Shown here piece by piece: positions 1-11,100 of a stretch of DNA of 30,796 nucleotides (positions within the stretch are counted from its first letter, which is position 1; every line of letters begins with the position of its first letter). Below the pieces are notes generated by a model that was not told the DNA's origin, made no database searches, and was given only the letters and a program-made list of their open reading frames with translations. The translations under genes and the position numbers were made by a program. This stretch comes from a virus. The DNA is taken from positions 1 to 30,796 of IMG/VR virus record IMGVR_UViG_3300013286_000036; one strand, given 5' to 3'.

Positions 1-3000
1 AGTGCTGTCAATGCTATCAACAACATCAGCGCATTGACCATTAGCAATTCAAGCACAGTTGGCGTGACATTCCTTGTGAATCAATTTGTAATTCAAGGCA
101 CACAAGTAACAATCAGCGGTGCAAGCATCTCAGGCAATTTAACGGTAGGCGGTGTTGCTTTAGCGGCAAGTCAAGTGTATTTTCTTGGAAATGTAACGCC
201 CTACTCAGCGCAGTTGTTCAGCAGCTATGTGTCTGCAATAGGCGGTCAAAACCCATTGGCCATAACTGGATCAACCACAACTGGAGCCACATTTACCACT
301 AATGCACCTTCAGCAATTACCACCATTGCTCAGGCAGTTACTGGAATTACTTTTGCAGTAACACCTCAGATTGTGGGCTATTCAACACCAAGCACTTACT
401 ATGTGATGAATACCAACGGTGGCACTAACATGCAGTTGACCAGCAGCTTGGCCAATGCTCTAGTCAGCAATCCTGTACTTATATCCGGTTTGGGTGCCAC
501 AAGCGGCCTTACAACAACCGCAACGCCCAGCACCATCACGGGCTATAGCAGTGGTACAACATACTATATTGCAACCACCAACGGTTCAACTCAGGCCACT
601 TTGAGTGCAACACCGCTGATTACTCTTAACAATGTGCAATACGCTTCGGCATCCACTATCAGCTTTACAGCCACTGGATACACACTTACAGTGGGCATGC
701 CTTTGTCATTCAGTAATCCAGGTATTGCAGGCACATTACAAATTGGCGGCATAACAATTGCTTCAGGACAAGTGTACTACATTGGTGCACCGTTTACATC
801 AACCAGTGCAACCTTGTACGCAAGTGCATCCAATGCCAGCACCAGCAGCAGCCCATTATCCATTACCGCGGGCACTGCCAACGGCACATTTACACTAGGA
901 GGCGTGCCGGTAGTGACCACATTTGGCAATGCTTATGCAGGTCTGACTTACACTTTAAACAGCATAGCCACTTATCCTGGCTCGTCAACTACATACTATA
1001 TTGGCACTACTAATGGATACAACACATTCACTCTCAGTACTGGCCCCAACGGTTTGGGTCAGTTAATCACTGCTCAAGGCATCCCAACGGGGTTGACATT
1101 CTCGGCAGTGCCACAATTCATCAGCGGTTACAGCAGTCCCAGCAGCTATTACATCACAGCTACCAATACCACAACTCAATTCACACTCAGCGGCACACCG
1201 GGAGGACCAGCTATAGCCACAGTGGTTGGTACCCCAACTGGGTTAAGTTACAGTATCAGTGCTCCTAGTTTGTTGGGCTACAGCCCGGGCGCCACTTATT
1301 ACATCACCAGCACCAATGGCACCAATGGCTTTACACTCAGCTCACAACCTCAAAGCACGCCGCTGTCAACCACAGCAGGCATTCCTACAGGATTGGTATT
1401 CACGGTGCAGGCCCCACTAATCACTCCCACATACTCCAGCCCAACCACCTACTACATCGCCAGCACCAATGGCACCAACTTGGCACAACTGAGTTTAAGT
1501 AATCCCGCAGTGAGTACCATTTTGGGACTAACACTTACTTCCGTGGCATACAGCAGTTCAACTCAGATATCTTTTGCCAGCACTGGTTCAGCACTAGCAG
1601 CTGGCACACTGATATCCTTACGGGGAACCAGTATCACAGGCAACATGACCATTGGTACTGTTGGCATAGCTGCAAGTCAAACCTACTTCCTAGGCAACAC
1701 AACAACTACATCAGCAAGTTTGTTCTCAACCTACGCCAATGCCATTGCCAATACGGGCCCATTGACCATCAGTAACGGCACAACAACTGGAGCCATATTC
1801 ACAGCCAGCCAGGGTATTGTTACACAAGGCAGTTCAACCACTATCAGTTTCCCAACAACCGGCACAGCACTACAGAATGGCACCATAGTTACAATCAGTG
1901 GCAACAACATCTCTGGCACTATGACCATTGGTGGTGTTGCACTTTTAACATCACAAACCTATTACATGGGCAACGTGTCCACAACTTCAGCTAGCTTGTT
2001 TGCCACATTTAGTGGTGCTGTGGCCAATAGTGGTGCGCTAACAATCAGCAGCGGTACTACAGTGGGTGCTCAGTTTACAGCCAGCGGTGGTGCACCTATC
2101 AGCACAGTACCGGGCACACTGACTGGTGTCACAATGACAGCTTATGTGGCAACACTGACCTATGCGTTCCAAAGTGTTTCACCATTCCCAGCTGGTGGTG
2201 CCATACAGATCACTGGATTCAGTGCGCAACCTGCATTTAACGGCAATTGGGTGGTGCAGTCATCTAACAGCACCACTATCGTGGTTGCCATATATACAAC
2301 AACCGCACTCACAGGCTCAGTCATGGGCAACATAACTGGTGCCAGTAGTTTGTACATGACAGTTACATTGAGTAACAATTTGACTACAACTGCTTCTGGC
2401 ACCTACGCCTTCTATGACGGAGGTGCGGCAGGTAGCAATAGTTTTGGTATTACAACATCAAGCAATCTTGCAGTGGGGCAACTAATTTCAGGTACAGGTA
2501 TTCCAACAGGTACCACTATCTTAGCACTACTCAACATGGTAGACGCCAATAACGTTCCCACAAACATAGGCGTGGTTTTGAGCAACAATTTAACAACACA
2601 GGCAACGGGCACTTACAATGCCTACAATGTAGGCGGAGCAGGCACATATACCGTTTCAGGATCAACTCAATTGGTAACCAGCACAGCAATGGCAGCGCAG
2701 AGTTTCACTGTGACGCCAAGCCAAACTGTGGCAGGAACTATTCTTGATGGTACAACGGCAAGTATTAATGGCGGAAATACCATATTTACGCCCACAAACA
2801 ATTCAGCAAGCGTGGCAATCGTAAATCCAATCCAGATTTTATTGATAAAAAATGGAGCGAGATTAACAGGATGGCTAAATAAGAGTAGACCAGTGTGGAA
2901 CACAATAACAAAGTACGGCGACTACACAATAAATAGTTCTGGACAGATTGTTTTCACAAGCCCACCGCAGGTTGGAGATATCGTAGCATCTACAGTATTA

Positions 3001-3072
3001 GTTGGCAATAGCACAAACCCATTAGTGGCTTACTATCCATTTAACGCAGTTGATGTGGTTACCGGAACTTAA
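1..3072 (+). CDS. Giant repeat-rich virion structural protein (5' partial)
   Basis: The frame is open from base 1, and the first codons (SAVNAINN...) are the tail of a repeat unit seen again downstream, so the true start lies upstream and 1023 residues are visible. The TTG at 34 is not a credible start. The protein is rich in Ser, Thr, Gly, Asn and Ala and has almost no charged residues until the last 80 or so. It is built from at least two alternating modules: one with the motif Y-x3-TYYI-x2-TNGT (six copies, 376-1473) and one containing GxMTIGGVAL-x3-QTYYxGN followed by GALTISSGTT. The C terminus (LIKNGARLTGWLNKSRPVW...) is non-repetitive and may be the attachment or assembly end. It lies 28 nt before another giant structural gene on the same strand, probably co-transcribed. 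I infer an extended beta-rich fibre or surface decoration. The exact virion position is unknown. Confidence 0.7.
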   Translation, partial: SAVNAINNISALTISNSSTVGVTFLVNQFVIQGTQVTISGASISGNLTVGGVALAASQVYFLGNVTPYSAQLFSSYVSAIGGQNPLAITGSTTTGATFTTNAPSAITTIAQAVTGITFAVTPQIVGYSTPSTYYVMNTNGGTNMQLTSSLANALVSNPVLISGLGATSGLTTTATPSTITGYSSGTTYYIATTNGSTQATLSATPLITLNNVQYASASTISFTATGYTLTVGMPLSFSNPGIAGTLQIGGITIASGQVYYIGAPFTSTSATLYASASNASTSSSPLSITAGTANGTFTLGGVPVVTTFGNAYAGLTYTLNSIATYPGSSTTYYIGTTNGYNTFTLSTGPNGLGQLITAQGIPTGLTFSAVPQFISGYSSPSSYYITATNTTTQFTLSGTPGGPAIATVVGTPTGLSYSISAPSLLGYSPGATYYITSTNGTNGFTLSSQPQSTPLSTTAGIPTGLVFTVQAPLITPTYSSPTTYYIASTNGTNLAQLSLSNPAVSTILGLTLTSVAYSSSTQISFASTGSALAAGTLISLRGTSITGNMTIGTVGIAASQTYFLGNTTTTSASLFSTYANAIANTGPLTISNGTTTGAIFTASQGIVTQGSSTTISFPTTGTALQNGTIVTISGNNISGTMTIGGVALLTSQTYYMGNVSTTSASLFATFSGAVANSGALTISSGTTVGAQFTASGGAPISTVPGTLTGVTMTAYVATLTYAFQSVSPFPAGGAIQITGFSAQPAFNGNWVVQSSNSTTIVVAIYTTTALTGSVMGNITGASSLYMTVTLSNNLTTTASGTYAFYDGGAAGSNSFGITTSSNLAVGQLISGTGIPTGTTILALLNMVDANNVPTNIGVVLSNNLTTQATGTYNAYNVGGAGTYTVSGSTQLVTSTAMAAQSFTVTPSQTVAGTILDGTTASINGGNTIFTPTNNSASVAIVNPIQILLIKNGARLTGWLNKSRPVWNTITKYGDYTINSSGQIVFTSPPQVGDIVASTVLVGNSTNPLVAYYPFNAVDVVTGT
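376..1473 (+). repeat. Protein-level repeats, Y-x3-TYYI-x2-TNGT module (six copies)
   Basis: Copies begin near 376, 541, 973, 1126, 1276 and 1432. Each reads approximately GYSSPxTYYIxxTNGTxxFTLS, followed by a variable linker containing xxGxPTGLxF. Copies have diverged at the DNA level. The same module appears in the minus-strand gene at 8156-11863, for example GYSPGSSYVISVTNGTSTF. Confidence 0.75.
1552..2085 (+). repeat. Protein-level repeats, TIGGVAL / ALTISSGTT module
   Basis: Two adjacent units of about 85-90 residues (roughly 1552-1809 and 1810-2085) share the order: TISF-like strand, SGxxISGxMTIGGVAL, SQTYYxGN, TSASLF, then GxLTIS-GTTxGAxFTAS. Further copies lie near 76-303 and 649-905, and a truncated one opens the window. 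One clear copy is in the minus-strand gene around 9720-9960. Confidence 0.75.
2874..2935 (+). promoter_or_regulatory. Two late-promoter-like boxes inside the upstream gene
   Basis: GCTAAATA at 2874-2881 and AATAAATA at 2928-2935 match the late-promoter boxes found before other genes here. They lie inside the 3' end of the first giant gene, about 165-225 nt before the next start, and could give the 1642-aa gene its own late transcript. A six-base core also occurs by chance, so this is weak. Confidence 0.25.
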
Positions 3073-3100
3073 AAAAGACCAAAATTTGGAGAACTAAAAA

Positions 3101-6100
3101 ATGGCAAGAAAAATTTTAAATGATACCACGTATACATTTAACCCTACAACAAGAACTGTAACAATACCTCGTTACATCGCTAGAGAGAAACTGGTTTTGA
3201 TCACTAACGTTACCAGTAACGTGGTTATCTATAACTTTTCAGATTCTACTTTAACCGCAACCAGCTATACCGCACTGGGCGGTCAAACACAGCCTTACAG
3301 TCAACTGGGCGGCGATGCTGGTTTGACAACGATTATTCTGAACTACAACACAGGTGCAATGAATGCAACTGACAAGTTGCAGATATTGATTGATGAGTAT
3401 GAAGAAAAGTTTTTCCCAGCTGAAGTTTTGCTTGACCCAGCAGATAAACTGCGTGTTTCAACACCACAGTCATTGATTGATACTGACTTTGAATACAGTT
3501 TGCAGTCCACCAAGTGGGAATTCTTCCAGCAACAAAACTTCGTGGCATCGGTTTTTACTCGTCCAAGCGACACACCACTGGCCCCAATCTTTGGAGGAGC
3601 TGGTTTCAGTATCGTTAATCCTACCATTACCACAGACGGTGCAACTGGCACAATCAGTGGATTGGCTATGCCGTCCGCTGCTCCAGTAGGTACTTTTGTT
3701 TATATCGTTGAAGCCACTACAACCACTGTGTTTGCAGCAGTGCGTTTTGCTGTTAAAACCAGCGGTAATACCACCAACACCTTGCAGTTTAATACCACAG
3801 CTGCGGCAGGAACCTATACTCCGCAACTGGTAGTGGTAGGCGGCGTGCCGGGCACAGCAAGTAATCCAACTTATGCTGTGTTCAGTGTGTCAAACGACAT
3901 TACACTCAAGGGCAGTAATTTAATATCCGGTTCACCTATCCTGGTGCAAGAAGCCATAGACGAAGCACACACTGACGGCACATTCCAGGCCACATATGTG
4001 AATCAAGCAGATGGTGCTATCGGTTACTTGACCAAAGGCAACTTCTTCAACCAGTCAATAAACTCCAAGGCTACCACTGTGATTTATCAGGGTAACTTTT
4101 ATGCTACAGGTTACGGCATTGCAAGTCAAATTCCAGTGCAAGCTGTTAATGCATCAGCAACTGCGGCGGGCAGTGCTATCACTGTAACAACATTTGGTCC
4201 TCACAATTTGGTACCAGGCGCTCCAATCTTTATAGGTAATACTACACAAGTAAATGCCAATTTACCTACCTATATTGCGTCTGTGCCACAGCCCAATCAG
4301 TTCACATACTACAACTTGAACGCCATGTCAGCTAGTGGATCTATTATTCAAACCACGCCTGGTTATTTGTACAGTTCAACATTGACGCCTCCAAACAACC
4401 CAACCTATGTTATTGTCCGTCCAGAAGGATTTCAATTGCATAGAAGCGGTGACGGTGGTATTTCAATAACTCCAGGCAACAACGTGGTAGGTGCTCAAAG
4501 TCTGCGTCAAACACGCCGTTATTTCCGTTATCAAGCTGGTAAAGGTATTCAGTTCTCTACCGCGGTTACTTTCAAACCAAACTATGATATCACAAGATTG
4601 AGTGTTAACGGTAGCATCTTAACAATTGAAACTGACCAAGATCACGGTTTGCAACCAGGCGCTATAGTAAACCTACGTGCCATTTTAAGTATTGCTTCTA
4701 GCGACAATGCCATATACAACAACACATTTTCAGTGTTGCCCACCGTGCAGTCAGCAGCCAAGGTGTTTGCTGTGCAGTTGAGTGGTACTCCAGTTGACTC
4801 AAATCCAGGTGGTGCATTGGCCACAGTTGAAGTGGCTGATGCCAAAGGTTATGCTACTCGCGTGGGACTAATGGATGACAGCAACGGCTTTTTCTGGGAA
4901 TTCGATGGCACATTCTGTAATGCTGTTCGTCGAAATGGCACAACTATTCTAAGAGGCACTGTGAATGTGTTAACCGGCTCTGCTTATGTTGTTGGAACTG
5001 GTTCCACTTATACAAAACAAATCAGCCCAGGCGACAAGGTGATCATCCGTGGTACACCGTACGAAGTGGCACAGGTAGTAAGCGATAACGTTATTTGTAT
5101 TGCCCCTGTGTATCGTGCAGCTACTCCTGCTACCACAAGTGGCACAGCAGGTTTGCCATTTGCCTATATCACCAGCGCCAGCAGCACAACTCAAACAATT
5201 CAATTGAGTCAAACTACAACAGCTACTCAAATATCATTGACTGGCGTGGCTGGTACTGGTTCCGGAGTAACTGGTACTGGTATTACCGGTGTATATGTTA
5301 TGCAAGCAGGTATAGCACCGCAGGTAACACAAACTGTGTCCGGCAATGCTGGTACAACCACTTTGACCATTAGCACCTCCAGTGCAAACTTTTTCCCCGG
5401 TCAATTGATAACCAGTGCAAGCGGTATCCAAGCAAACACTTATATCGCTCAGTCATTTGTGCCAACATCACTAACTTGTCCGATTACACTGCCGTTAACA
5501 GCCACAATCAGCCAAAATGCCAGCACTTATTACATGCCAGCGGCTGGTATGACTATTCAAGGCACTGGTATTCCAAGCAATACACAGGTGAACTCAACTA
5601 CTGCGCCTACTGGCACTGGTAACTTGACTATCAGCATTTTCTTCAATCAAGCATTGACAGCCAACACCACAGCAAGCACATACACATTCGGTGCTATTGC
5701 TGGTACACTCAATCCAACAAATGTTATTGCTGTACCTAACACTTTTGGTATCACAGCGGGCATGGTTATTTCAGGAACCAATATTCCAGGCAATTGCTTG
5801 GTTTCTGGTTTAATTGCCAATGGTTCTGGTATTATTTTGAATCAAGCAATCACTGTAACGGTTACCAACGGTATAACGCTGACATTCCAAGCTCAGAACA
5901 GTTTGTATTATTTGAATCAGACCACAGCGGCAGCCACAACCAGTGGCAATATTTTGACATTGGCTTCTGTAGTGGGTATCAATATTGGGTCACAAATTAC
6001 TGGAAGTAACAACATTCCTCTAGGAAGTTTTGTAACTGGTATTAATACTGCTACCAATCAGCTTACTTTCTACAGTCCATATCCATTCGCAGCCACTCAA

Positions 6101-8029
6101 GGTGTGACTGGTACTGTGGCCAGTAATACTGTACTGGGCTTTGGTTCGCGCATCTTCATATATCAAAGCACTCAGAGTGCCTTGAACGGTGTATTTCCGA
6201 TCATAAGCGCACCTAGCACCAACGTGACGTTCCAGACTCAAACAGCGGCAACTGTTACCAGCACTGGTAGCACTCCAGTCAGCCTGTATGGTTACACCAA
6301 AGTGTATGCAGAAGATCAGTCAGTGAAGAAATACTATGTGCGTGAAATCCGTAGCCCAGTATACTTGTTCAACTTGGATCGTTTAGATGGCACGGGACCT
6401 ACTGGTTACAATCAAGACTTGACCAAGATTCAGATGATTTACATGGATTACACATGGTACGGTGCTGGATTTATCCGCTGGGGTATTCGTGCAACTCAAG
6501 GCGATATTATTTATTGCCACAAAGTACAGCACGGCAACAGAGAGTACCAGGCATATCAGCGTTCAGGCAACGTGCCAGGCCGTTTTGAAGCCATTAACTT
6601 TGGTGCTCGCCAAGCAATTACAGCTCAGATCGCTGCCACTGGCTATAGTCAGGGTGCGTCACCTACCCCAGGAACAATAAATGTGTATGACGCAAGTCGT
6701 TACTTTATTCCCGGCGGAGGTTCAGCCAACGGTGAGCGTAACAACGGCGAAGTATTTGTTGAAGGCGAAGTGTTCTATTACACTGGTATCAGCTCGGTAA
6801 CTGGCACTGCTCCCTGGGGCCAAAACACCGGCGGTGTAACAAGTCTGGCAACAGTTGGTACTGTAACAGTATCAAGCGGCAGTTTGGTTAGCGTTACATT
6901 AACCGCTGGTGGTGCTGGCTACACAGCTGCTCCTCCAGTAACGATCGGTGGTGGCGGTGGCGCAGGTGCAGTGGCCAAAGCAATTGTTAATCCTATCACT
7001 GGTAACATCACAGCCATTCAAGTTACTAGCGGTGGTAATGGTTACACAAGTGCACCAAACGTCTACATTGGTGCTAATCAGTTGACAGGTTGCTTCCGTG
7101 AGTCTACAGTGGTTGCTCTGGGCAACTTGGCAGGTACCCCAACAGTAACAGCTGGTTCAACTGCTATCACTAGTGTGACAAACAGCAACTACTATTTTGT
7201 TGGCATGGTTCTTCCTCCACTAGCTGCTTTTGGTTATGTACCAGCCAAGATCACTGGTATTGGCAGTAACACCATTTATGTAAATCAGATTTGCTTGAAC
7301 GGCCAGAGCGGTGCGCTGCCAAGCGTGACACCAATCAACCGTGGCACATCAACTGCCAGTGTACACTATCCATACAACAACACTGGTAACCCAGTGGCCA
7401 ACGCATGGAATACTACACAGCAGATGACCCCGAGTATTCAACACTGGGGTGTATCAGCAATCATGGACGGACGCTTTGATGCTGACAAATCATATGTGTT
7501 TACTACTCCAAAGCAAACAGCTAGTACACTGCAAGCCAACCAAACAGCACCATTGATTTCACTGCGTGTATCACCAAGTGCGTCGAACGGTTTTGCTCGT
7601 AACTTTGGTATTCGCGATATTATCATGCGCATGCAAGCCAACTTGTATCAGATGGACGTTTACAACGCTGGTTCGTTCCTAGTAACAGTCAAATACAATT
7701 GCAACAGCAACGTGTTTACTCCTGCCTTGTGGACTGCCAACGTGGTTGGTTCAGGTTCACTGAGCCAGATCATTTATCACAATCCAAGCGACATTGTGAC
7801 TGGTGGTGACATTGTTATTGCGTTCTACGCTAACAGTTCAGGCGGTACATTCTTTACAGCAACAAGTGCAGACTTGACGGTTGTCAAGGACTTGGGTAAC
7901 TCAGTGTTTGGTGGTGACGGTGTATTTCCGGACGGTCCAGACTGTATAACAATTTTTGCAACTAACTTGAGCGCTGCTAACAGTCAGCCAATCTTTAGTC
8001 GCATTAGTTGGACAGAAGCTCAAGCGTAA
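3101..8029 (+). CDS. Giant virion structural protein (1642 aa)
   Basis: Starts at an ATG preceded by TTTGGAGAAC, a good Shine-Dalgarno site. The N terminus (MARKILNDTTYTFNPTTRTVTIPRYI, then LVLITNVTSNVVIYNF) and the C terminus (HWGVSAIMDGRFD near residue 1450; DLGNSVFGG and FPDGPD near the end; terminal SWTEAQA) resemble large structural proteins I recall from marine T4-like phages, especially cyanophages. That is from memory, not a search. Between these ends lie inserted repeat modules: HNLVPGAPI- and DHGLQPGAIV-like segments (residues about 370-580), GMVISGTNIPGN-like segments (about 760-930), and two GGxGYTxAPxVxIG segments (about 1270-1325). I infer a virion protein with conserved terminal domains and an expandable middle, possibly baseplate- or fibre-associated. 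A strong terminator follows. Confidence 0.75.
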   Translation: MARKILNDTTYTFNPTTRTVTIPRYIAREKLVLITNVTSNVVIYNFSDSTLTATSYTALGGQTQPYSQLGGDAGLTTIILNYNTGAMNATDKLQILIDEYEEKFFPAEVLLDPADKLRVSTPQSLIDTDFEYSLQSTKWEFFQQQNFVASVFTRPSDTPLAPIFGGAGFSIVNPTITTDGATGTISGLAMPSAAPVGTFVYIVEATTTTVFAAVRFAVKTSGNTTNTLQFNTTAAAGTYTPQLVVVGGVPGTASNPTYAVFSVSNDITLKGSNLISGSPILVQEAIDEAHTDGTFQATYVNQADGAIGYLTKGNFFNQSINSKATTVIYQGNFYATGYGIASQIPVQAVNASATAAGSAITVTTFGPHNLVPGAPIFIGNTTQVNANLPTYIASVPQPNQFTYYNLNAMSASGSIIQTTPGYLYSSTLTPPNNPTYVIVRPEGFQLHRSGDGGISITPGNNVVGAQSLRQTRRYFRYQAGKGIQFSTAVTFKPNYDITRLSVNGSILTIETDQDHGLQPGAIVNLRAILSIASSDNAIYNNTFSVLPTVQSAAKVFAVQLSGTPVDSNPGGALATVEVADAKGYATRVGLMDDSNGFFWEFDGTFCNAVRRNGTTILRGTVNVLTGSAYVVGTGSTYTKQISPGDKVIIRGTPYEVAQVVSDNVICIAPVYRAATPATTSGTAGLPFAYITSASSTTQTIQLSQTTTATQISLTGVAGTGSGVTGTGITGVYVMQAGIAPQVTQTVSGNAGTTTLTISTSSANFFPGQLITSASGIQANTYIAQSFVPTSLTCPITLPLTATISQNASTYYMPAAGMTIQGTGIPSNTQVNSTTAPTGTGNLTISIFFNQALTANTTASTYTFGAIAGTLNPTNVIAVPNTFGITAGMVISGTNIPGNCLVSGLIANGSGIILNQAITVTVTNGITLTFQAQNSLYYLNQTTAAATTSGNILTLASVVGINIGSQITGSNNIPLGSFVTGINTATNQLTFYSPYPFAATQGVTGTVASNTVLGFGSRIFIYQSTQSALNGVFPIISAPSTNVTFQTQTAATVTSTGSTPVSLYGYTKVYAEDQSVKKYYVREIRSPVYLFNLDRLDGTGPTGYNQDLTKIQMIYMDYTWYGAGFIRWGIRATQGDIIYCHKVQHGNREYQAYQRSGNVPGRFEAINFGARQAITAQIAATGYSQGASPTPGTINVYDASRYFIPGGGSANGERNNGEVFVEGEVFYYTGISSVTGTAPWGQNTGGVTSLATVGTVTVSSGSLVSVTLTAGGAGYTAAPPVTIGGGGGAGAVAKAIVNPITGNITAIQVTSGGNGYTSAPNVYIGANQLTGCFRESTVVALGNLAGTPTVTAGSTAITSVTNSNYYFVGMVLPPLAAFGYVPAKITGIGSNTIYVNQICLNGQSGALPSVTPINRGTSTASVHYPYNNTGNPVANAWNTTQQMTPSIQHWGVSAIMDGRFDADKSYVFTTPKQTASTLQANQTAPLISLRVSPSASNGFARNFGIRDIIMRMQANLYQMDVYNAGSFLVTVKYNCNSNVFTPALWTANVVGSGSLSQIIYHNPSDIVTGGDIVIAFYANSSGGTFFTATSADLTVVKDLGNSVFGGDGVFPDGPDCITIFATNLSAANSQPIFSRISWTEAQA

Positions 8030-8047
8030 TACTCAAGCTACAAACAG

Positions 8048-8073
8048 AAAAAGGATCGCAAGATCCTTTTTTT
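8048..8073 (+). terminator. Rho-independent terminator (+)
   Basis: A perfect 10-bp stem, AAAAAGGATC / GATCCTTTTT, closed by a GCAA (GNRA-type) tetraloop and followed by more T, 18 nt after the 1642-aa gene. It ends the rightward giant-protein transcript. Confidence 0.9.
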
Positions 8074-8111
8074 GTGGCTGTGTGATTTTGCCGGTACACT
8101 GGTTCTCCGTC

Positions 8112-8137
8112 AACAAAAAACCCGCCTCAGCGGGTTT
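8112..8137 (-). terminator. Rho-independent terminator (-)
   Basis: A 7-bp stem AAACCCG / CGGGTTT with a 6-nt loop. On the minus strand it is followed by a run of T. It lies just past the stop codon of the minus-strand giant gene and ends leftward transcription. Confidence 0.85.
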
Positions 8138-8155
8138 GATATATTGCATCAATTG

Positions 8156-11100
8156 TTATGTTGACACAATAGTGGCAAACACGTCGTTGGCATGACCGCC
8201 AGGAGCACTTGCCAAATTGCTTTGTAGATTTGAAGTTGTTAGCACATTAAACTCAAATTTGCCAGTACGACCATTGGTCACTGTGGCTGTGTTGGCGCCA
8301 GTATTGCTATTAGCAGCCGCCAAGTTTTGAAAGGTAACTGTACAGGCTGCGCCTCCAATGTTCTTAAACCATACCACAACGCGCCTGCCCAAAGGAAAAG
8401 CATGTTCGTATGGTGTGGCACCTGCACCGTTCGCCCCGCTTGTGGCCGTGGTAAAGTCAAAGTAAATGTTGGCTGTGGTGGTACCATTTGTGATAAACAC
8501 AACATTGTTGCCAGTTTGTCCAAAATCTATATAGTAGTTGTTGTTGAAGCTGGTTGGCATATTGGACACAATGGCTTTTTCACCAGGGTTGGCCAATACA
8601 GCAGCTATTATGCCGCCACTTCCTGCTTGGTTTGTACCCACGTTGGTCAAAGTTATTTTTGGTACATTTAGATAACCGCTACCAGGATCTTCCACATAAA
8701 AACCATTTATTGCGCCGCCTGACACTGTTACTGTGGCATATGGCAAGCGTCCGCCTGGCATGTCTGGTTGGCTGAATGTAACTATAGGAGCACTGGTATA
8801 ATTGCTGCCCACGGCCACAATCACACCATTGCTGATACAACCCATTTGAACCAAAGATCCTTGTGCCAAAATGCTGGTGTAGCCCAATACTCCATAAGCC
8901 TGCGCATTGGTTCCCACGAACAGCAGTATACTGGTACCACTCACAATAAAGCCGGTGGTCAATGTGGGCTGTGTGGCATTCATTGTGCCGCCTGAATACA
9001 CATAATAGAAGAATATCAATGCGGCTGAACCACCAGTGCCTGTGGTGCTTTGAATGGCTTTGACATATTGTCCTGTGGCCACAATCAAGCTGGCTGTGTA
9101 CAGCTGGGCCACAATAGGACTGGGATCCTGAAAGTTTATCAATGGTGGACTGAGATAACCAGTGCCTGGATTGTTTATGGCCACTTGTTGTACACCTTGA
9201 CTACTGATCACACCTACCACGGTTTGTGAACCTGAAGTTGTGTTGGCATAGGTCACTTGAGTGACACTGCAACTAGTAACTACATATGTGCCTTGATAGC
9301 CTAAAGGAACAATGTTGCTGACTGTGATCACTTGACCCACATAGAATGGAGGATAAGTTTGGGTGGCAAATGTGAGTGTGGCAACAGAGCCAGAACCGCT
9401 TGCGGCTGTGGTTTGTAGATTTAGGCCTATCATTTGTGGCAAGGCCGATGCTGTGGCACCGCCTGTAAGCACTGGCACCGTTACAACAATATTTGGAGTA
9501 TTTGTTCCTGCGTATTGAGCAGTTGTGACAACTCCGGTACTGGTGCTGCCTGATCCCAAACTTGGAAATACTGTGATAGTGCTGGTGCTAACACTGGCCA
9601 CGTTATAGGTACCGTTGTATCCGCCTGTATTGCCGGCCACGGTGACCTGTTGACTCAATTGGAATGGCACATAGGTTGTTGCGAGGGTCAAACCGGTAAC
9701 AATGCCATACTGTGTGTTAAGTTTCAATATGGTGTTTGCGCCAATGTAAAACACCGCATTGGTTGTGGTACCACTGCTCACTGTTAATGCACCAGTTCCA
9801 GCAATGGCAGCAGCTGCGCTGCTGTACAACTGTATAGATGCTACACCAGTTTGGGCAATATAATATGTTTGATTCAGAGCAATGGTTACACCGCCTATGG
9901 TCATGCTACCACTTATGGCTGAACCGTTATTACCAATAATCATTGGCGTGCCTGATGCAATAATAGATGCTGAATTGAAAGTTTGCACAGTCACAGTGGT
10001 AGTGCCAGCGCCAGTAAATGTGTTGAACACACCACTCAACACGCCCAATGTGGTGGTAATTGGCAAATTGTTTTGATACAGCGTGAATGTGCTAGTGCCG
10101 TTGGTGGCCACAATGGTGTAGATGTTGCCGTCAGTGTAATTCACAATGCTACCGCTTTGAGTGGTGCCCTGTGTACCCGATATAGTAATTGTCATGCCCA
10201 CTTGAAATGTACCAGCTGATTGGGATACACCAAGGGTAAATGCTCCGCCGTTGCCAGCCACCAATACACCATATGTGGTACCGCTGGTGTCAGCTGTTAG
10301 ATTGGCACCCGGTGCACTGGTAGTGACCAAACTGCCACCTGAAGTGTTTAGCAAAGTGAGCAAAATGCCAGGAGATGTTAACGGACTGGCATTAGCATAA
10401 GATCCACTACTGGTGCTAGCGATCACATAGTTGTTTCCAGTGGTATAACCGTTAATGTGATTCAATGTGATGTTTGGAGCAGCACTGGTAAATTGTCCTG
10501 TGCTGGCATTGGATGCCAGGATTATGCCACCTGCGCTAGCGGCCAAACTGAACTGAGTGGTTCCGTTCGTGGCCGCTATAAAGAATGTGGTTGGTCCCGA
10601 ACCATAGGCGCTGGTAGTGGTTGAAGAAGCGTTGAGCACACCCGTGCTTAAGGCATTAGTAAGCGTTATAGCCTGCCCTACAGTGAGCAAATTGGTACCG
10701 TAAGCTGTGGCTAGGGTGAACACATTGCCATAATTTATAGTTACACCAGTAACATTACCTGTACTGGCTGTTGAACCAACTGCGGCGCCACCCACGGTTG
10801 AGCTGATTGTGAATTGATTGGTACTGTTAGTTGCAATCACAAAATACACATTGCCAGTGCTATAGCCAGTGATACTGCCTGAACTAAATGAGCCAGTTAT
10901 TTTTACCTGTTGGCCAATGAACAAAGGTATGCTGGCAGGAGTCGCCAGCGTGATCACACTGGTGGCATTGATGCTGAACAAATTGGTTGAACCATCCGAC
11001 AGTACCGCTGATGGTGCTAGTGAGGCTTTTAATACGCCGCCATTCACTATGGTTGAAGCACTTATGGATCCAGTTATGGTAACAATTTGACCCACGCTAA

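Noticed and set aside
34-36. TTG as start of the first large gene
   Set aside because: The frame stays open to base 1 and the first codons belong to a repeat unit, so the gene starts outside the window.
376-2085. Repeats as a CRISPR-like or non-coding array
   Set aside because: Spacing and sequence vary, the reading frame is unbroken, and similarity is at protein level.
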